Of a stretch of 38,152 bases of DNA, positions 33,800 to 38,152 are shown in pieces. A program made the position numbers and the translations under genes. Position 1 is the first letter of the stretch; every line of letters begins with the position of its first letter. Below the pieces are notes generated by a model. The model saw only the letters and a list, made by a program, of their open reading frames with translations, made no database searches and had not been told where the DNA came from. Source of the DNA: Victivallis vadensis (GTDB lineage Bacteria; Verrucomicrobiota; Lentisphaeria; Victivallales; GWF2-50-93); assembly GCA_945883805.1 (NCBI GenBank), contig CAMCYE010000021.1, forward strand, positions 1 through 38,152, written 5' to 3'.

Positions 33800-34531
33800 T
33801 TATGAGGCGTATTCTGTTCCAACCCTGTCACCCCTTAAAGCTCTTTTCTTCATCCAGCGCATTGCGAAACAGTCAACTATTCCGCGCCACATCCTGTTAC
33901 CGATACCGTATTTTGATTTACCGCGTGTGCGAGGGCGGTCATTCACAAGTATTTCAATGACCTTGTATCCCTGGAAGCGGAGGAGTGTCGGAAGAAACCT
34001 GTGCATCCCGTTGAAAACCTGCATCTGCCAGAGGGCGCTTCTGCGGATTGCGCGGTAAGTGCAGCCGGCGTCAACGATACGGTCTCCAGTCATGAAATTC
34101 CTGAATGAGTTTGCAGTCCGCGACGAAATCCTCTTTACAATAGTGTCCCTTCTTCTTCTGCGAACTCCGCAAACTGCGGCGACATCATCTTTCAATGCGT
34201 CAAGAAGGGAGGGAATGTCCGCCGGATCATTCTGCTGGTCGGCATCCATTGTGATGATGACCTCGCCGTTTGCATTGGCAAAACCTGTCGCCTCCGCCGC
34301 ACTTTCACCGGAATTGATCAGATGCGGGATGACCCTGATGAACAGCCTGGTCTTTTTAAGCTCCTTAAGGACTTCAAAGCTCCGGTCGGTGCTTTTGTCA
34401 TCAATGAAAATAATTTCGAATTTCCTGCCAACCTTTTCAAGAACGGACTCAATCTCCTTCACAAGAGGTTCGAGATTGTCCTCCTCGTTGAAAACCGGTA
34501 TGACTATTGACAGGTAAACTTCCGAATCCAT
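33800..34531 (-). CDS. Glycosyltransferase family 2 (DPM1/ArnC-like)
   Basis: This GT-A enzyme of about 243 aa has LSIVIPVFNEEDNL at the start, FIDDKSTDRS, the metal site TMDADQQNDPADIPSLLDAL, and a C-terminal DRPRTRGKSKYGIGNRMW. All are typical of polyprenyl-phosphate mannosyl/glucosyl or Ara4FN synthases (DPM1, ArnC). It lacks the two C-terminal membrane helices of ArnC. It would load a sugar onto a lipid phosphate at the inner face of the membrane, as donor for PMT/ArnT proteins such as the one at 15702-17402. The frame is open to 34639, but that extension crosses a hairpin; the ATG at 34531 fits the family start. Confidence 0.87.
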   Translation of the reverse strand: MDSEVYLSIVIPVFNEEDNLEPLVKEIESVLEKVGRKFEIIFIDDKSTDRSFEVLKELKKTRLFIRVIPHLINSGESAAEATGFANANGEVIITMDADQQNDPADIPSLLDALKDDVAAVCGVRRRRRDTIVKRISSRTANSFRNFMTGDRIVDAGCTYRAIRRSALWQMQVFNGMHRFLPTLLRFQGYKVIEILVNDRPRTRGKSKYGIGNRMWRGIVDCFAMRWMKKRALRGDRVGTEYAS

Positions 34532-34598
34532 TTTCCACTGCTCCAATGTTATCGAACAATTTAAATGTTTTTGTAAAAGGGTGTGGGGTTTGGTGCTA

Positions 34599-34631
34599 GG
34601 GAAAAAACTTTTTGAAAAAAGTTTCTTTCCC
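34599..34631 (-). terminator. Hairpin past the aminotransferase gene
   Basis: GGGAAAAAACTTTTT (34599-34613) pairs with AAAAAGTTTCTTTCCC (34616-34631) apart from one mismatch, with a minimal loop. It lies 20 bases past the aminotransferase stop at 34652 and before the GT2 start. It has the size and place of a terminator or transcript-end stem, though its U-run is part of the stem. Confidence 0.55.
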
Positions 34632-34651
34632 TCGCCCAAATATTCCTATTT

Positions 34652-35758
34652 CTATTTGTAAAAATTTTTAATTGTCTCGCAGACGTATTCTATTTCTTCT
34701 TTTGTCAGGGTGGGAGATACCGGAAGCGACAGCATGTGCTCGCAGGCGTATTCGGCTTTCGGGAAATGCCCCTTCCCTTGGTTAAGCCTGGCAAACGCGG
34801 GCAGTACGTTCAACGAATACGGGTAATGAACACCGCTTTCGATTCCTTTTTCCTTGAGATGCTTCGCAAGCGCATCACGGTCTGGAACTATCACCACATA
34901 GAGATGGTAGACGGGCTCGGTTCCGGAAAGCACCTTCGGCGTCTTGAGCCGGCTTATTCCTTTGAGACCGGCGTCATACCATGCGGCAACCTGTCTTCTG
35001 CTGCTGTTCCATCCGTCAAGTTGTTTCAGACAGACCCTGAGAAGGGCGGCCTGAATCGCATCAAGCCGACTGTTGATCCCCTCGAACTCGTGGTCGTATT
35101 TGCTCTCGCGACCGTGGTTCGAGTACATTCTGATTGTCCTCATGAGCGCAGGATCTTTTGCAGTGACAGCTCCGCCGTCGCCGAAACCGCCGAGATTTTT
35201 CGATGGGAAGAAACTGAACACGGCGGCATCACCCATTGTGCCGACTTTCCTGCCCTTATAAACGGCTCCCTGGGCCTGCGCACAATCTTCGACAAGTTTC
35301 AAATTATGTGTTTTTGCAATCGCAAGAACCCTGTCCATGTCAACAGGCTGACCGTAAAGGTGAACCGGAATGATCACCTTCGTCCTTGAGTTTATTTTCT
35401 TTTCGACCTCGTCAAGATCAAGATTGAACCCGTCCGCGCTGACATCGCAGAAGACAACCTGGGCTCCAGTAAGAGAGATCGCCTCGGCGGTTGCAATGGC
35501 AGTATGGACAGTGGTGATGACCTCGTCCCCCGTACCGACACCCATTGATTTAAGTGTCGCAAAAAGGCCGCTGGTCGCGCACGCAACGCCGCAGATGTTT
35601 TCAACGCCGAGCCAGGAGGCCATTTCCTTTTCAAAGGATTTGACTTCTTCCCCGCCTATATAATGTCCGCCGTCAATGACTTTTATGGCCGCATCATGCA
35701 GTTCTTTCCTGATTGGCTCATGCATCTTGATTAAATCCAGGAACAATATTTTATTCAT
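34652..35758 (-). CDS. DegT/DnrJ/EryC1/StrS aminotransferase (second copy)
   Basis: This PLP-dependent sugar aminotransferase of about 368 aa has GGHYIGGEEVKSFEKEMASW, CATSGLFATLKSMG, LVEDCAQAQGAVYKG and the Schiff-base Lys in FFPSKNLGGFGDGGAV. The C-terminal half has GVHYPYSLN, typical of NDP-3- or 4-keto sugar aminotransferases (VioA, WbpE, FdtB types). It could act with the WlbA-like dehydrogenase (17644-18720) to make a 3-amino sugar for surface glycans. GGAAAG precedes the ATG at 35758; the in-frame ATG at 35830 overlaps the next gene's end and is less likely. Confidence 0.88.
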   Translation of the reverse strand: MNKILFLDLIKMHEPIRKELHDAAIKVIDGGHYIGGEEVKSFEKEMASWLGVENICGVACATSGLFATLKSMGVGTGDEVITTVHTAIATAEAISLTGAQVVFCDVSADGFNLDLDEVEKKINSRTKVIIPVHLYGQPVDMDRVLAIAKTHNLKLVEDCAQAQGAVYKGRKVGTMGDAAVFSFFPSKNLGGFGDGGAVTAKDPALMRTIRMYSNHGRESKYDHEFEGINSRLDAIQAALLRVCLKQLDGWNSSRRQVAAWYDAGLKGISRLKTPKVLSGTEPVYHLYVVIVPDRDALAKHLKEKGIESGVHYPYSLNVLPAFARLNQGKGHFPKAEYACEHMLSLPVSPTLTKEEIEYVCETIKNFYK

Positions 35759-35831
35759 TTTGTCTTTCCATATGTTTGAAGTGAGGCGGCACATACGATT
35801 AAAATAAAAAAAAGAAGCGATAAGATACAAT

Positions 35832-37565
35832 TCAAGGCTGATTTTTCAAACGCGCAGAGTATAATTCCGACTGAAGAATCTCCAAAAGAAGCGACAGTGA
35901 AAACGGCTTGTCGGGCAGAGCCTCAAGCTCTTCAATCCCTTCAATGAGATTTTTAACTCCTCCGGGTATGAAATCGAGATATCTCGTTTTACCTTTGAAA
36001 AGCGAAAGGAATGCAAAAGCGCCAAGCGCCTGCATGTTTCGCTGAAGACCCGAGATCACTGCATATCTCCTGAATTGATCCCTTGAAAAAGCGAGTTTTT
36101 TGACACACACACCCTGGAGTTTTTCATAATAATATCCCTCCAGTTCTTTCCTGAGTTTTCGTGGGATGTCAACATAGGCGTCCTTGAGGAGGGACATGAG
36201 ATCATACGTCACAGGCCCCTGTCTTGCGCCCTGGAAATCCACAATGCGCACATGCCCGTCCTTTATCATTATGTTCTGCGACTGGAAGTCGCGGTGAATG
36301 AGAATCTGGGGCTGGCTCAAGGCTTCATTGGCAAGCATGTCAAAACCGTGCTGGAGCGCCGCGCATTTCGCATCAGTCACCCCAAGATGCCTTTTCAGGA
36401 AATTATCGGTGAAATATTCCGTCTCCCACCTCATTCCCCTATAGTCAAAATACCTGTCCACCTCACTGCGGCATTCAACTCCGAGTTCACAGCTTTTCTT
36501 CTGGAATCCGACAAGCCAGTCAATGACCTTCCTGTAAACTTCCCCATGGTCTCCCCTCTTCAAAACCTCATAGACAGTCTCATCCCCGAGATCCTCCACG
36601 AGGATTGCATATTGGGATTTGTTGTAGTTGAATATCTCTGGACTGCCGAGTCCGTTTTTGAAAAAATATTTTCCGATTTTAATGAATCTTTCAAAATCCT
36701 GATCCTCAGACGAGGAAAGCATAAGGATCCTTGAAGAGTCCGGATAGCTCATCCTGTAGAATTTCCTATTTGATCCCTGCTCCGCGATCTGAATCACCTT
36801 CACCGGAGACCGCGATGCCGACGTTTGGAATTCCTGTTCGGCGGGAGATGAGACCAGTGCGAAATATTTGGTGACGGTTCCGATATCGTTCCAGGAGATT
36901 TTCTCCGGCATATGCGTTCCGACGGAACCCGGCTTATCCGCAATCGCAGCCAAGATGGAGGAGATAATGGAATGGTTCACCGGATTCGCAGGCAGATAAT
37001 TAAAGATGTCCCTGGAAAAAACCGCTATTCCGGAATAAGTCATCATACTGCCTGAAGTGCAGGTTTTCCCGAGCTTGCCGAGGATGTCTATCACTGTCCC
37101 GGAATTTTCCGAATCCGGAGACACCAGCACCCTGTTTTCCGGACCTCGAATTGCAGCCAGTGTCGCCATTCTGCCCGATGCCGCATGAGATTCAATGAGT
37201 TTTCCCAAATCCAGATCTGAAAGGATATCTCCATTGTAAAGGACAAAATATTCCGATTCGGAAAGGAGATTTCTGGCATTGACGAGAGGTCCTCCAGTAC
37301 CGAGAATTTCATTTTCATGGAACAGCTCGACCATGCCTGAATACGGTGAATTCCTGATGAAGCTTTCAATGCGATCCGCCAAGTGATGTGTGTTGACTGC
37401 GATCTTCGCAATCCCGGCCCGCTTCATTTTTACTATTATCGACTCCAGAAGGGGTACGCCTCCGACAGGCATGAGCGGTTTGGGGATAAAATCAGTCACA
37501 GGTCTGAGACGCATTCCGACGCCTGCGGCAAGTATTATGGCATTCACCTTGAAATCATTGCTCAA
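35832..37565 (-). CDS. MurU-AmgK-like fusion: nucleotidyltransferase plus sugar kinase
   Basis: This 577-aa fusion protein has an N-terminal domain (about 6-240) that is a sugar-1-phosphate nucleotidyltransferase: ILAAGVGMRLRP, FIPKPLMPVGG, GTGGPLVNA, YNGDILSDLDL. The C-terminal domain (about 255-560) is an APH-type kinase with VEDLGDETV, HRDFQSQNIM (424-433) and the metal stretch VDFQGARQGPVTYDLMSLL. The two halves resemble MurU and AmgK, which in Pseudomonas are separate proteins that turn recycled MurNAc/GlcNAc into the UDP-sugar, bypassing de novo synthesis. Order here is MurU then AmgK. The start is TTG at 37565, backed by AGGAGA eight bases upstream; the site lies in a hairpin arm. Another anomeric sugar substrate is possible. 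Confidence 0.82.
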   Translation of the reverse strand: MSNDFKVNAIILAAGVGMRLRPVTDFIPKPLMPVGGVPLLESIIVKMKRAGIAKIAVNTHHLADRIESFIRNSPYSGMVELFHENEILGTGGPLVNARNLLSESEYFVLYNGDILSDLDLGKLIESHAASGRMATLAAIRGPENRVLVSPDSENSGTVIDILGKLGKTCTSGSMMTYSGIAVFSRDIFNYLPANPVNHSIISSILAAIADKPGSVGTHMPEKISWNDIGTVTKYFALVSSPAEQEFQTSASRSPVKVIQIAEQGSNRKFYRMSYPDSSRILMLSSSEDQDFERFIKIGKYFFKNGLGSPEIFNYNKSQYAILVEDLGDETVYEVLKRGDHGEVYRKVIDWLVGFQKKSCELGVECRSEVDRYFDYRGMRWETEYFTDNFLKRHLGVTDAKCAALQHGFDMLANEALSQPQILIHRDFQSQNIMIKDGHVRIVDFQGARQGPVTYDLMSLLKDAYVDIPRKLRKELEGYYYEKLQGVCVKKLAFSRDQFRRYAVISGLQRNMQALGAFAFLSLFKGKTRYLDFIPGGVKNLIEGIEELEALPDKPFSLSLLLEILQSELYSARLKNQP

Positions 37566-37661
37566 ATAAAGAATCTCCTGACGGCCATCCTATCCCCGCC
37601 GCAAGCAACGGGGTATTGCGGACGCCCTCCCTCGCCTCACAGCGGGCCGGAGATTCTTTAT
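37566..37661 (-). promoter_or_regulatory. Leader inverted repeat covering the ribosome site of the fusion gene
   Basis: ATAAAGAATCTCC (37566-37578) and its exact complement GGAGATTCTTTAT (37649-37661) flank a GC-rich core. On the minus-strand transcript the arm next to the TTG start contains AGGAGA, so a folded leader would hide the ribosome site. The core has a smaller stem (CCCCGTTGCTTGCGGCGGGG). It may equally be a dispersed palindromic element that happens to sit there. Confidence 0.55.
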
Positions 37662-37743
37662 AACAAAAGAAAATAAAAGCCGACCCAAGGGGCGGGGAAT
37701 TTGACCCAACTAAGATTAAAAGAAAATATGAACTGGAAAAAAA

Positions 37744-37793
37744 TGGTCGGGACGGAGAGATTCGAACTCTCGGCCTTCAGACCCCCAGTCTGA
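37744..37793 (-). tRNA. 3' half of tRNA-Pro(GGG), truncated; likely attachment site
   Basis: On the minus strand: a 5-bp anticodon stem TCAGA/TCTGA with loop CTGGGGG (anticodon GGG), variable loop AGGCC, T arm GAGAG-TTCGAAT-CTCTC, acceptor 3' strand CGTCCCG, discriminator A and encoded CCA. Upstream of the anticodon stem there is no D arm and no matching CGGGACG acceptor strand, so the gene is cut off at the 5' side. Such 3' halves are the usual leftover (att) of integrase-driven insertion into a tRNA gene. Confidence 0.75.
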
Positions 37794-38066
37794 CTAAGGC
37801 CACCTCAAAATCATCCTTCAGACTCATATTGCTACGTTTTGAAACTACTTGAAACGCAATTTAGTGGTAGCAAATATGGAGCAGATTTTTCAGCCCACTT
37901 TATCAACTACTAATCTTAATACATTGACACCATTTATTTAGACTGTCAACCTTCATTGTTAATATTTCAGCAAGTCCTGTCACAATCCCCTGGACGCATC
38001 CATCCCCCCTACCCTACCTTAATTTCCCCAGTAAATACGTCACAATATCACTGGTAGCTTCCATAG
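37794..38066. other. Gene-free region right of the tRNA fragment, possible att arm
   Basis: This AT-rich stretch has TTGCTAC (37829-37835) and its complement GTAGCAA (37867-37873) around two copies of TTGAAAC ten bases apart, and a second CCTTCAGAC (37815-37823), also found in the tRNA piece. These may be recombinase-binding sites. A stem GGTAGCT/AGCTACC lies at 38053-38071. No gene is seen. Confidence 0.4.
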
Positions 38067-38152
38067 CTACCGGTGTTCTTTCATGCTTTTAATAAGGCCG
38101 TAATCGGCCCCAACAACGTTGGTGGCCACTACGGGCGCATTTGCTCCGTCTG
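38067..38152 (-). CDS. Possible C-terminus of an unknown protein (runs off right edge)
   Basis: On the minus strand a frame entering from the right edge reads 27 residues, including GANAPVVATNVVGADYGLIK, and stops at TAG (38067-38069), with a small hairpin right after. Composition looks protein-like, but it is too short to identify. If an integrated element starts at the tRNA fragment, this would be its last gene. Confidence 0.3.
   Translation of the reverse strand, partial: DGANAPVVATNVVGADYGLIKSMKEHR

Noticed and set aside
34736..35389. Plus-strand open frame of 217 codons
   Set aside because: It is antisense to the second aminotransferase; the real gene has all catalytic motifs.
37744..37830. 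A complete tRNA gene at the right end
   Set aside because: The D arm and 5' acceptor strand cannot be found upstream of the anticodon stem, so only the 3' half is present.
14076..38152. A CRISPR array among the many repeats
   Set aside because: Repeats are palindromic spacer elements at scattered sites, not regularly spaced direct repeats with unique spacers, and no cas gene is seen.

Overview
The window looks like a chromosomal piece of a Lentisphaerota-like bacterium of the PVC group (Victivallis/Oligosphaera type), probably uncultured. The clues are a pseudopilin with the [21 protein letters not shown]-terminus that these genomes carry in many copies, the abundance of Gfo/Idh/MocA oxidoreductases, a PIG-L/NagB/ceramidase-like operon, a BspA-type leucine-rich repeat surface protein, and intergenic spaces packed with several families of short palindromic repeats. 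The assignment rests on gene style, not on a marker gene.

Layout. 1-1040: 5' part of a secreted BspA/FN3 surface protein (minus strand, runs off the left edge). 1326-4255: a membrane-anchored HEAT-repeat protein, a GT4 glycosyltransferase and an orphan TrpF-like isomerase (plus). 4329-11201: a minus-strand amino-sugar region: ROK regulator, DegT-type aminotransferase with a strong intrinsic terminator, then a tight set Gfo/Idh - ceramidase-like amidase - NagB-like deaminase - PIG-L deacetylase. 11473-15617: a minus-strand cluster of Ser/Thr kinase, two bacterial PH-domain membrane proteins and an MtfA-type metallopeptidase, interrupted by a 174-bp MITE-like element. 15702-18738: a PMT/ArnT-type glycosyltransferase and a WlbA-like dehydrogenase. 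18739-19510: a repeat-filled spacer.

19476-31303: a module bracketed by two perfect 27-bp direct repeats. It holds a GntR-FCD regulator (minus) divergent from a nine-gene plus-strand operon: pseudopilin, cytoplasmic BNR/sialidase-fold protein, secreted 1029-aa LamG plus glycoside-hydrolase-like protein, Gfo/Idh, SDR, aldo/keto reductase, HpcH/HpaI aldolase with a Cys-containing tail, D-2-hydroxyacid dehydrogenase, and a secreted alpha/beta hydrolase. Four TTTTATAAAA palindromes in two pairs lie between regulator and operon. The likely role is substrate-induced breakdown of an external glycan, followed by non-phosphorylative oxidation and retro-aldol cleavage of the released sugar. The pseudopilin leading the operon is the most intriguing part.

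31553-37565 (minus): RsgA, a TVP38/TMEM64 membrane protein, a DPM/ArnC-like GT2, a second DegT aminotransferase, and a MurU-AmgK-like fusion (nucleotidyltransferase plus sugar kinase) whose ribosome binding site lies in a long inverted repeat. At 37744-37793 only the 3' half of a tRNA-Pro(GGG) is present, which looks like an attachment site; the last 360 bases would then be the edge of an integrated element. No CRISPR array, rRNA, complete tRNA or transposase gene is visible.
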